DNA of 5,764 nt from CAXRGH01 sp964230195 (GCA_964230195.1 CAXRGH010000095.1:1-5764); one strand, 5' to 3'; positions 1 to 5,764 are shown, numbered from the stretch's first letter. Notes: generated from the sequence alone by a model not told the origin. Numbers and translations are program-made.

Positions 1-247
1 CATAACCTGGACTATTAGAGATTTTACCATTGCTGTAAGTATCCGGAATCGTCTTACCAATGTGCTTAATATCTATGTGGTTTAAATTCGAGGTTCGGCC
101 ATTGACAGTGATGTCGACCGCCAGTTCAGAGGGGCTGGGTACGTCCGCTTTAACTTCACTCTTTTCCGTGGTGACGCTTTCACAACCGGTAAGAAGAGTG
201 AGTAAGAATACTGCAGTTAGCAAATGCAGTAGTGTCATGATTTTCAT
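1..247 (-). CDS. Small lipoprotein of unknown function (5' part only)
   Basis: The reverse strand has an open frame from an ATG at 247-245 that runs off the left edge (82 complete codons). The protein starts with MKIMTLLHLLTAVFLLTLLTGC: a Lys near the N-terminus, a hydrophobic stretch at about residues 5-19, and a lipobox L-T-G-C with Cys22 as the predicted lipidated residue. Residue +2 is Glu, not the Asp inner-membrane retention signal of enterobacteria, so outer-membrane anchoring is more likely. After the Cys comes a Thr/Ser/Glu/Lys-rich linker (about 23-42) and then the start of a mature domain containing VDITVNGRTSNLN. I do not recognise the family. The first ATG is preferred over the in-frame ATG at codon 4 because an AAGG lies 8 nt upstream of it. 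The gene is divergent from the peptide operon and shares its 102-base promoter region, so co-regulation is possible. The lipoprotein call is firm; function is unknown. Confidence 0.85.
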   Translation of the reverse strand, partial: MKIMTLLHLLTAVFLLTLLTGCESVTTEKSEVKADVPSPSELAVDITVNGRTSNLNHIDIKHIGKTIPDTYSNGKISNSPGY

Positions 248-254
248 AGTAGCT

Positions 255-260
255 ACCTTA
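255..260 (-). promoter_or_regulatory. Ribosome binding site of the divergent lipoprotein gene
   Basis: Read on the minus strand this is TAAGGT. Its AAGG core (259-256) is 8 nt upstream of the ATG at 247-245. This spacing supports the first ATG as the start rather than the in-frame ATG three codons further on. Confidence 0.6.
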
Positions 261-286
261 AGGATAAATAAATTGACTCTTTTTGA

Positions 287-299
287 TTATTGACAATAA
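287..299. promoter_or_regulatory. Second inverted repeat with ATTG/CAAT arms
   Basis: TTATTGACAATAA is a 6+1+6 inverted repeat centred on position 293, covering the -35 hexamer of the candidate promoter. Its arms (TATTG / CAATA) are the same as the outer arms of the palindrome at 303-318, but with a 1-base rather than 4-base centre. It may be a secondary operator, or chance symmetry in AT-rich promoter DNA. The two centres are 17.5 bp apart. Confidence 0.35.
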
Positions 300-316
300 C
301 GTATATTGTATACAAT
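290..316 (+). promoter_or_regulatory. Candidate sigma-70 promoter of the peptide operon
   Basis: TTGACA at 290-295 is a perfect -35 match. TACAAT at 311-316 matches 5 of 6 positions of the -10 consensus, with a spacer of 15 bp, which is short. At the ideal 17-bp spacing the hexamer is CAATAT (313-318), a much weaker match. Transcription would start at about 323, leaving a leader of roughly 25 nt with the ribosome binding site at 338-343. The -10 lies inside the palindrome at 303-318, the classic arrangement for repression by blocking RNA polymerase. The promoter is inferred from sequence only. Confidence 0.5.
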
Positions 317-327
317 ATGTAAGTCAA
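300..327 (-). promoter_or_regulatory. Possible divergent promoter for the lipoprotein gene
   Basis: On the minus strand TTGACT (327-322) is followed after 16 bp by TATACG (305-300), giving 5/6 and 4/6 matches to sigma-70 boxes. The spacer contains most of the palindrome at 303-318, so one bound regulator could affect transcription in both directions. An alternative is TTGTCA at 296-291 with a poor AT-rich -10 around 272-267. Neither match is strong. Confidence 0.3.
303..318. promoter_or_regulatory. Perfect 16-bp palindrome, probable operator
   Basis: ATATTGTATACAATAT is identical to its reverse complement over all 16 bases. It sits in the divergent intergenic region over the candidate -10 of the peptide operon. 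The core TTGTATACAA has the form of operators bound by GntR-family (FadR/FCD-like) dimers, which typically recognise short palindromes with central TATA-like or GTATAC cores. That family assignment is a guess from motif shape, and no regulator gene lies in the window. It is too short and has no loop, so it is not an intrinsic terminator hairpin. Confidence 0.65.
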
Positions 328-337
328 GTGATGAATC

Positions 338-343
338 AGGAGA
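338..343 (+). promoter_or_regulatory. Ribosome binding site fixing the GTG start of the transporter
   Basis: AGGAGA lies 6 nt upstream of the GTG at 350-352. The next in-frame ATG, at 371, has no comparable site at suitable spacing, so the GTG start is preferred. Confidence 0.75.
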
Positions 344-349
344 ATTTAG

Positions 350-2050
350 GTGACTAGACAAACAACTAACATGTCATCTTTTGGGTCTGCATTTTATGTA
401 GCAAACACGATGGAAATATTTGAGCGTTTGGCGTGGTATGGCTTTTTTGCGCTTTCCTCAATTTACATGACAACCCCAGTAGAACAGGGCGGTGTCGGTT
501 TTACCGACGGTCAACGAGGCGCTTTGCAGGGGATCATTCCTTTTTTTTTGTATCTGCTACCGGTTTTAACGGGTGCTTTGGCGGACCGTTATGGATACAA
601 GCAAATGTTTATATTTTCGTTTTTGATTATGACGCCTAGTTACTATTTGCTTGGCCAGGCGCAGAGTTTTTCGTCGTTTTTCGTTGCCTTTTCAATGGTT
701 GCACTGGGCGCTGCATGTTTTAAGCCTGTTGTTGTAGGCACCATAAGCCGCGCTACAAACGATAAAAACCGCGGGTTAGGTTTTGGTATTTTTTACACTA
801 TGGTCAATATAGGCGGCTTTATTGGTCCTCTTGTCGCTGGCTATGTGAGAGCGATCAGTTGGGACGCAGTATTTGTGATGTCGGCATTGTGGATTGCACT
901 TAACTTTATTCCGGTATTGTTTTTCTATAAAGAACCTAAAGTTGAGCCTAGTCGAGCCCCGTTATCTGAAGTGTTAACTAATGCTCAGCAAGTGCTTGGT
1001 AATGGGCGTTTCGCACTGTTGATGTTTCCCTGCATTGTATTGCTAATGTTGGCGGGAACAAACGTAGTTTCATTTTCCACTGCGTTTTTAATGATCTTTG
1101 GTTGGTGCGTGTTTAATTTTGCTTGGACGATATTGATTAAACAGCCTGGAGGGGGTTGGTATCAACAGCCCGTGATCATTTCCAATTTGCCCTTTACCCT
1201 GTATCTGGTGTTGTTAACGGGGTTTTGGACGATATACAACCAGATGTTTTATACCTTGCCGCTGTACATTCGTGACTTTGTCAATACGGCGGATCTAGTG
1301 AATATGATTAATTCAATTTCTCCAAGTCTTACTGAGTTTTTTGCTTCGGTAAACAAAGAAAACATTGTTGGTTTGTTGCAGACAAGTGGTAGCAGTGGCT
1401 ATAGCGCCGCTGAGTTAGCAGAAAAGCTTCTGCATTTGAAATTGGCCGTGCCTCAGCATGAAATCAACGCCTTTATATCTTCGGTTGGGACGACTGATTT
1501 AGACCAATTGGCCACCACTTGGATTCTGCAATACCGTCAAATAAACCCTGAATATCTGATAAATCTTAATTTCGCCAGCATCGTAATTGCACAAGTGGTT
1601 GTGAGTGTTATTTGCCAACGCTTTAGGACTATCAATGTGTTAGTCGCCGGTGTGCTGGTGTTTTCTTTAGGTATGGTTTCATTACTGTTGACTCGTTCCG
1701 TTGCTATATCTGGGACTGTTGTCGTTGTGGCCATCATAATGATGGCATTTGGAGAGATGATTACATCCCCAAAGAGTCAAGAGTACGTTGCCTCTATCGC
1801 GCCGAAAAGTGATGCTGCGCTCTATATGGGTTACTACTTCATTTCAATGGCGTTGGGTTTCCTGTTCGCTGGTTTGTTGTCTGGTTGGGGTTACGGCTAC
1901 GTCGCCAAAGAACTTGGACAACCTGAAACGATGTGGCTGATTTTTGCCCTGATAGGCGTATTAACGAGCATTGGTTTGTTGTGGTTTAACCAAGTAATGA
2001 AGCGACGAACCTTGGTCCAAGTTTTTGATAAACCTCTAGAAGAAGTATAG
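350..2050 (+). CDS. POT/PTR-family peptide:proton symporter with an extra periplasmic loop
   Basis: Inner-membrane carrier of the major facilitator superfamily, POT (proton-dependent oligopeptide transporter) branch, expected to import di- and tripeptides with protons. The TM1 signature ExxER is present as E22-I-F-E25-R26, followed by LAWYG. K126 in TM4 (ACFKP) and E469 in TM10 (GEMITSP) match the conserved proton-coupling and peptide-binding charges of the family. The PTR2 signature FYTMVNIGG is at 148-156. Hydrophobic helices continue to about residue 548, with two extra bacterial-type helices at about 220-263. At 566 residues it is longer than the usual 480-520. The excess is a mostly polar stretch at about 312-400, between TM7 and TM8, predicted periplasmic. 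The start is GTG with a good AGGAGA site. It is the first gene of the operon, and neighbouring prolyl-peptide enzymes suggest that its cargo includes proline-containing peptides. Family is near certain; substrate range is inferred. Confidence 0.93.
   Translation: MTRQTTNMSSFGSAFYVANTMEIFERLAWYGFFALSSIYMTTPVEQGGVGFTDGQRGALQGIIPFFLYLLPVLTGALADRYGYKQMFIFSFLIMTPSYYLLGQAQSFSSFFVAFSMVALGAACFKPVVVGTISRATNDKNRGLGFGIFYTMVNIGGFIGPLVAGYVRAISWDAVFVMSALWIALNFIPVLFFYKEPKVEPSRAPLSEVLTNAQQVLGNGRFALLMFPCIVLLMLAGTNVVSFSTAFLMIFGWCVFNFAWTILIKQPGGGWYQQPVIISNLPFTLYLVLLTGFWTIYNQMFYTLPLYIRDFVNTADLVNMINSISPSLTEFFASVNKENIVGLLQTSGSSGYSAAELAEKLLHLKLAVPQHEINAFISSVGTTDLDQLATTWILQYRQINPEYLINLNFASIVIAQVVVSVICQRFRTINVLVAGVLVFSLGMVSLLLTRSVAISGTVVVVAIIMMAFGEMITSPKSQEYVASIAPKSDAALYMGYYFISMALGFLFAGLLSGWGYGYVAKELGQPETMWLIFALIGVLTSIGLLWFNQVMKRRTLVQVFDKPLEEV
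541..549 (+). repeat. T9 homopolymer inside the transporter gene
   Basis: Nine consecutive T's encode part of Pro-Phe-Phe-Leu at about residues 64-67 (TM2 region). Insertion of one T would shift reading into a frame that stops at 639, leaving a product of about 96 residues. It is a possible slippage site, but poly-T is also expected where Phe codons fall together. Confidence 0.5.
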
Positions 2051-2060
2051 TGAGAGACGT

Positions 2061-3011
2061 GTGTTTATAAACTCAGAACAAATTCAACAACTGATTCAAC
2101 CAAAGGACTTAGTCGATAAATTACAGCAGGCATTTGCCAGTGAAATTTCGACGCCTGTCCGACAACACTTTGATATTCCAAACCCAAGTTGTGAACGAGA
2201 AACAACATTATTGCTGATGCCAAGTTGGCAAGTTGGTGCGGATATTGGGGTCAAGCTCGTAACGGTAGTACCGGAAGCAGACAAATTTAACTTACCCTCT
2301 ATCCAGGGCTCATACGTTTTAATGGATGCAGTGAAAGGTGGCGTTAAATCTATTATTGATGTGCCAACTCTGACGGCAAAACGAACGGCGGCGGCATCAG
2401 CTTTGGCGTCTCGTTTTTTGTCACGTCATGATTCAGAAATTCTGTGTATGGTTGGTACGGGTACCTTAGCCCCAGAGTTGATAATTGCTCATTGTGCGGT
2501 TAGGCCAATCAGCCAGGTCATGGAGTGGGGAAGGGATCTTAGCAAAGCGAAAGCGGTGATAGAAAAAGTTGCCGCTAAATTACCTAACGTCTGTTTTAGC
2601 GCTGCTGAAGAACTAGAACAGGCGGTTAAGGGCGCTGATATTGTGAGTTGTGCAACGATGTCCATGACGCCGTTGATTTTTGGTGATTGGCTTAGCCCAG
2701 GTCAACACATTGACCTCGTTGGAGCCTATCGACCGGATATGCGAGAGGCGGATGATGCGGTCATCCAAAAAGCTAAATGGTTTGTCTATAATTTAGATAC
2801 TGCATGCAAGGAAACTGGCGATCTCGTGATTCCAATCGCCAATGGGTTGATCACACCGAATGATGTACACGCCGATCTTTTTGCGTTATGTCGAGGGGAG
2901 GCGGTATTTGAGCGAAATAGACAAGACATTACCGTATTTAAGTCGGTGGGACACGCGCTAGAAGATTTAGCCGCCGCGCAGTTAATCATGGAGCAGTTAA
3001 ATGCAAAGTAA
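2061..3011 (+). CDS. Ornithine cyclodeaminase/mu-crystallin-family protein, probable cyclic-imine (delta1-pyrroline-2-carboxylate) reductase
   Basis: Cytoplasmic NAD(P)-dependent enzyme of the OCD/mu-crystallin family; 316 residues is the normal length. Visible landmarks in order: R34 near the N-terminus, GVKLVTVVPE with K65, the TAKRTAAASALAS segment with R108, and a Rossmann glycine motif GTGTLA at 132-137. SPGQHIDLVGAYRPDMRE follows at 212-229. True ornithine cyclodeaminases have GGDCPGKTE at this last site, with a catalytic Asp; aligned by eye that Asp is Tyr223 here. The GAYRPDMRE form is typical of delta1-pyrroline-2-carboxylate (LhpI-like) and ketimine reductases, which make L-proline from the imine formed from trans-3-hydroxy-L-proline or D-proline. 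The start is GTG with a weak GAGAG site, 10 nt after the transporter stop, and the 3' end overlaps pepP by 11 nt. Alternatives are an alanine dehydrogenase-like or delta1-piperideine-2-carboxylate reductase role. The family is sure; the substrate is inferred. Confidence 0.88.
   Translation: MFINSEQIQQLIQPKDLVDKLQQAFASEISTPVRQHFDIPNPSCERETTLLLMPSWQVGADIGVKLVTVVPEADKFNLPSIQGSYVLMDAVKGGVKSIIDVPTLTAKRTAAASALASRFLSRHDSEILCMVGTGTLAPELIIAHCAVRPISQVMEWGRDLSKAKAVIEKVAAKLPNVCFSAAEELEQAVKGADIVSCATMSMTPLIFGDWLSPGQHIDLVGAYRPDMREADDAVIQKAKWFVYNLDTACKETGDLVIPIANGLITPNDVHADLFALCRGEAVFERNRQDITVFKSVGHALEDLAAAQLIMEQLNAK
2990..2993 (+). promoter_or_regulatory. Ribosome binding site of pepP inside the upstream gene
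   Basis: GGAG lies 7 nt before the ATG at 3001-3003 and is embedded in the last codons of the OCD-family gene. With the 11-nt overlap of the two frames this indicates translational coupling, and supports ATG 3001 as the start. Confidence 0.65.
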
Positions 3012-4323
3012 TGCAGATATATACAAGCAGCGACGTCAGTGGTTGATGTCACAACTGGATGACAATGCGGTGGTCGTGCTGGTGGGTAACAAAGAAGTAA
3101 CTCGAAACAAAAATATTAATTTTCGTTTTCGGCAGGATCATGACTTTTACTATTTCACCGGGTTTGATCAACCAGATGCGGTGCTGGTGATAAGACCGCG
3201 GCACGAGAAGCCATTCACTATGTTTGTCCAACCCAAAGATGAATTTCAAGAAGTATGGTTTGCTCAAAGAGCGGGAGTGAGCGGCGCGATTGAGCAATAC
3301 AGGGCAGATCAAGCATTTAGCGTTGAGGATATTGACACCAAACTGCCGCTGTTGTTCGAAGAGCGAACAGACATCTATTGGAGCGACGAAATGGGTCGGT
3401 TCGATGACAGAGTATTTGATTGGTTAAAACGGCAACGAATGGGCGCGAAATTTGACGAAGTTAAACGCTTTCGTCACCTCAAAAGTGTCTTGCCGATTAC
3501 TCAGAACATTCGACGTGTAAAAGACGATCATGAAGTTTCCTTGATTCGCAATGCAGCTAAAGCATCTGTTGAGGGACACAAAACACTAATGCGTCTGGCG
3601 CGCCCCGGAATAACTGAGCAGGAAATGGCAGCCGCTTTTTACAAAAGGATCAGTGAATTGGGCTGTAATGATGTCGGCTATCCAACCATATTAGCGTCAG
3701 GACACAACGCCTTTTGCTTGCATTACGATGTAAACTCTTCAACGCTCGCAGACAACGAACTTGTATTAGTGGATGCGGGTGGGGAATATAACTATTATAC
3801 CGCCGATATCACTCGAACGTACCCGGTCAACGGCCGTTTTACTTCGCAGCAGAAAGATTTGTATCAACTGGTCTTAGACGCAACCGACGCTGCCATTGAG
3901 GGTTTAAAACCAGGTGTTAGTTGGAACTCAATATACCCAACCGCTATGCGTGTACTAACGCAGGGGTTCATTGATTTAGGCATTTTGAACATGAGCTTCG
4001 ACCAAGCCTGGCAAACTGAAGCCTATAAACCCTTTACACTCCATAAGACCGGTCATTTTATGGGGCTAGATGTGCACGATGTTGGCAGCTATCGAAAGTC
4101 TAACGGTGATTGGATTGAACTTGAGAAAAACATGATATTCACGGTTGAACCGGGATTGTACTTTCCGAACAACTGTTTGCAGGTCGATGAAAGGTGGCGT
4201 GGCATGGGGGTAAGAGTAGAAGACGATATTCTTATCACAGATTTTGGTCATGAAAATCTGTCAATCGACGCTCCGAGGACGGTCACTGAAATAGAGCAAA
4301 TTATGCAAGAGGGAGACTCATGA
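3001..4323 (+). CDS. pepP: Xaa-Pro aminopeptidase (aminopeptidase P, M24B)
   Basis: Cytoplasmic dinuclear-metal (usually Mn) peptidase that removes the N-terminal residue when proline is second. The N-terminal AMP_N domain (about 5-135) carries the typical FRFRQDHDFYYFTGF at 41-55. The C-terminal pita-bread M24 domain (about 175-430) has all five metal ligands: D258 (LVLVDAG), D269 (TADITR), H352 (TGHFMGLDVHD), E383 (TVEPGLY) and E407 (GVRVEDD). The supporting residues H241 (CLHYD), H359 and R405 are also present. The length, 440 residues, is nearly that of E. coli PepP (441). Prolidase (PepQ, or the related OPAA) is less likely because the N-terminal domain is PepP-like. In the operon it overlaps the OCD-family gene by 11 nt and the S9 peptidase gene by 4 nt. 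It would liberate residues from imported Xaa-Pro peptides. Nothing looks broken, so it should be active. Confidence 0.94.
   Translation: MQSNADIYKQRRQWLMSQLDDNAVVVLVGNKEVTRNKNINFRFRQDHDFYYFTGFDQPDAVLVIRPRHEKPFTMFVQPKDEFQEVWFAQRAGVSGAIEQYRADQAFSVEDIDTKLPLLFEERTDIYWSDEMGRFDDRVFDWLKRQRMGAKFDEVKRFRHLKSVLPITQNIRRVKDDHEVSLIRNAAKASVEGHKTLMRLARPGITEQEMAAAFYKRISELGCNDVGYPTILASGHNAFCLHYDVNSSTLADNELVLVDAGGEYNYYTADITRTYPVNGRFTSQQKDLYQLVLDATDAAIEGLKPGVSWNSIYPTAMRVLTQGFIDLGILNMSFDQAWQTEAYKPFTLHKTGHFMGLDVHDVGSYRKSNGDWIELEKNMIFTVEPGLYFPNNCLQVDERWRGMGVRVEDDILITDFGHENLSIDAPRTVTEIEQIMQEGDS
4309..4315 (+). promoter_or_regulatory. Ribosome binding site of the S9 peptidase gene
   Basis: GAGGGAG lies 4 nt before the ATG at 4320-4322, with its GAGG part 7 nt away, inside the end of pepP. 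The start codon overlaps the pepP stop as ATGA, so reinitiation by the same ribosomes is likely. Confidence 0.6.
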
Positions 4324-5764
4324 AAAGGGTTTTATTAGTATCCGCAGTCCTGATGTTAGGTGGATGCGCCACCACAACATATGTAGAACGTCCGAACCAA
4401 GAGCGTATCGCCCGAGCCGCAGAATTTTTGCCAGAATCCTTAAATGGCAAAGTAACAAATATGAACTTAACGCCAAATTGGTTTGGAGAAGGCAGTTTAT
4501 TTTGGTACGAGGCGGAATCCATTAAGGCCGAACAGGTCTTCTATCGAATCGCCCCGGTTTCAGCGACAAAAAAACGATTGTTTGACCGCCAAGCTGTGGC
4601 AAAACAACTGAGTTTGTTGTCTGGTGAGGAAGTCGATTGGCCCACAAAGCCTTTAGCTAGCGTTGAATTTGACGGTAAAACGTTGTCATTTACGTTCAAA
4701 CAGATCGGATATGCTTGCGACATTCACGCTAATGAATATTTGTGTCAGCGCGAAGATGAAAGCGCATTAAAGTTGCCAGAGAATATTTCACCGGATGGAC
4801 ATTGGTTTATTAAAAGTATCGATTTTAATTTGCAACAGTGCTCTACGGATACACAGGAATGCGTTCCATTAACAAGCGATGGTGATCAGGATAAAGCTTA
4901 TGCCGCAATACATCCTTATCCGGAGCAAACCCTAAACGATAAGGATTTTGACCCACAGAAAAAACTTGCCATCGAATGGTCACCTTCAAGCCGTTACGCG
5001 ATTACGTACCGTATTCACAGAAAAGGCGTTAACAAACTGACTCTCACGGATTCATTGGCTGAAAATGATATGTCGGTTAATACAGTGGAGTTTTATTACC
5101 CACAAGCAGGGGATGCGGTATTACCGCAAGCTGAGTTAGTATTGATCGATACAGAAAAAGCGACGGCGACAAAGCTTGATGCACCATTTGTTATGCAAAC
5201 CTACTACGGCAGTGCATTGTGGGGATATTGGCAAAGTGAGCGATATTTCTATCATGACAGACGCAGAGGAAACAGAGAGTATTATTTAAGAGCGGTTGAT
5301 GCTCAAAGCGCGAAAGTTGAAACCCTGATCCAGGACACTGATGATCAGTTTATTGACCCATGGGTTAAGACGTTTCGCCTATTTACCTCGCAAGATAAGC
5401 TAATCTGGACGTCACAGAAAGACGGATATCAACACCTTTATTTACATGACAAACGCACCGGTAAGTTAATCAATCAAATCACCCAAGGTACGTTTACGGT
5501 TCGAGCGATAAGAGGACTTGATGAGGAAAATGGCGTTGTATTTTTCGAGGCATCGGGTGTCGACAAAACTTCAGATCCATATTTGAGAAACTTGTATCGG
5601 ATAAATCTAGACGGATCTGAGATGACACTTTTAACCCCAGAAGTGAGAGAGCATGACACTTGGGTTTCGCCGGATTACGAATATTTTGTCGATACATTTT
5701 CGGATCACAGGGCGGCGCCGGTTTCAGTATTAAGATCCAGCATAGATGGCCAGGTGATAATGAA
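4320..5764 (+). CDS. Lipoprotein S9-family peptidase with DPP-IV-type propeller (3' end missing)
   Basis: An open frame of 481 codons runs off the right edge. The N-terminus MKRVLLVSAVLMLGGC is a lipoprotein signal with lipobox L-G-G-C and lipidated Cys16. Ala at +2 predicts outer-membrane attachment. The rest seen here is the beta-propeller of dipeptidyl peptidase IV-like enzymes (DPPIV_N). Landmarks are LTSDGDQDKAYA (184-195), WSPSSRYAITYRIHRKGV (220-237), YYPQAGD (259-265), LIWTSQKDGYQHLYLHD (361-377), and SPDYEYFVDTFSD (450-462). The catalytic alpha/beta-hydrolase domain with Ser-Asp-His should follow beyond the window, since such proteins are usually 700-800 residues. I see no clear WxxxEE-type Glu pair, which in classical DPP-IV holds the substrate N-terminus, so dipeptidyl specificity is uncertain. 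Cys133/142 and Cys174/181 form two close pairs, as expected for disulfides in an exported protein. It probably trims (prolyl) peptides outside the inner membrane to feed the POT carrier. Confidence 0.87.
   Translation, partial: MKRVLLVSAVLMLGGCATTTYVERPNQERIARAAEFLPESLNGKVTNMNLTPNWFGEGSLFWYEAESIKAEQVFYRIAPVSATKKRLFDRQAVAKQLSLLSGEEVDWPTKPLASVEFDGKTLSFTFKQIGYACDIHANEYLCQREDESALKLPENISPDGHWFIKSIDFNLQQCSTDTQECVPLTSDGDQDKAYAAIHPYPEQTLNDKDFDPQKKLAIEWSPSSRYAITYRIHRKGVNKLTLTDSLAENDMSVNTVEFYYPQAGDAVLPQAELVLIDTEKATATKLDAPFVMQTYYGSALWGYWQSERYFYHDRRRGNREYYLRAVDAQSAKVETLIQDTDDQFIDPWVKTFRLFTSQDKLIWTSQKDGYQHLYLHDKRTGKLINQITQGTFTVRAIRGLDEENGVVFFEASGVDKTSDPYLRNLYRINLDGSEMTLLTPEVREHDTWVSPDYEYFVDTFSDHRAAPVSVLRSSIDGQVIM

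Noticed and set aside
60..293. Plus-strand open frame of 77 codons at the left edge
   Set aside because: It is antisense to the lipoprotein gene, which has a lipobox signal peptide and a ribosome binding site; the plus-strand frame has neither a recognisable domain nor a good ribosome binding site.
303..318. Intrinsic terminator for a leftward or rightward transcript
   Set aside because: The palindrome is AT-rich, has no loop and is not followed by a T-run on either strand; its place over promoter elements fits an operator better.
433..639. Plus-strand open frame of 68 codons inside the transporter gene
   Set aside because: A shadow of the POT gene in another frame with no family resemblance; it matters only as the frame entered after a one-base insertion in the T9 tract.
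2786..3312. Minus-strand open frames of 87-88 codons opposite the OCD-family gene and pepP
   Set aside because: Both lie fully opposite strongly conserved coding sequence, have atypical composition and no recognisable motif.
3001..4323. Prolidase (PepQ) or organophosphorus acid anhydrolase instead of PepP
   Set aside because: All share the M24 metal ligands, but the N-terminal FRFRQDHDFYYFTGF segment and the 440-residue length fit aminopeptidase P best.
4301..4723. Minus-strand open frames of 60-73 codons opposite the S9 peptidase gene
   Set aside because: The opposite strand carries a continuous frame with a lipobox and DPP-IV propeller motifs; these are chance open frames.
1..5764. RNA genes, CRISPR array, insertion sequence or prophage parts
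   Set aside because: Nearly every base is in conserved metabolic or transport genes; no regularly spaced repeats, transposase, terminal inverted repeats or tRNA-like sequence were seen.

Overview
The window looks like chromosomal DNA of a Gram-negative, probably marine gammaproteobacterium (Alteromonadales or Oceanospirillales-like). The reasons are two lipobox signal peptides, the protein families present, a GC content in the mid-40s by eye, and strong AGGA/GGAG ribosome binding sites. The genus cannot be fixed from the sequence alone.

Layout: the left edge (1-247, minus strand) holds the 5' part of a gene for a small lipoprotein of unknown function. A 102-base divergent intergenic region (248-349) follows. 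It carries a perfect 16-bp palindrome, ATATTGTATACAATAT, which overlaps the probable -10 of the rightward promoter, and a second, shorter inverted repeat with similar arms that covers the -35. To the right, four plus-strand genes fill the rest of the window with almost no space between them: a POT/PTR-family peptide:proton symporter (350-2050), an ornithine cyclodeaminase/mu-crystallin-family oxidoreductase (2061-3011), a PepP-type Xaa-Pro aminopeptidase (3001-4323), and a lipoprotein S9-family peptidase with a DPP-IV-type beta-propeller (4320 to beyond the right edge). The junctions are a 10-nt gap, an 11-nt overlap and a 4-nt ATGA overlap, so one operon with translational coupling is very likely.

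Function: the genes read as a proline-peptide scavenging pathway. The exported S9 lipoprotein would trim peptides in the cell envelope, the POT carrier would import di- and tripeptides, and PepP would cleave Xaa-Pro bonds in the cytoplasm. The OCD-family enzyme resembles delta1-pyrroline-2-carboxylate reductases more than true ornithine cyclodeaminases, and could return a cyclic imine derived from trans-3-hydroxyproline or D-proline to L-proline. That would fit collagen-like or other hydroxyproline-containing peptides as a substrate source, but this step is inference. The palindrome suggests control by a dimeric repressor, possibly of the GntR type, which is not encoded in the window.

No tRNA, rRNA, CRISPR array, insertion sequence or terminator was recognised. 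No non-coding stretch exceeds 300 bases.
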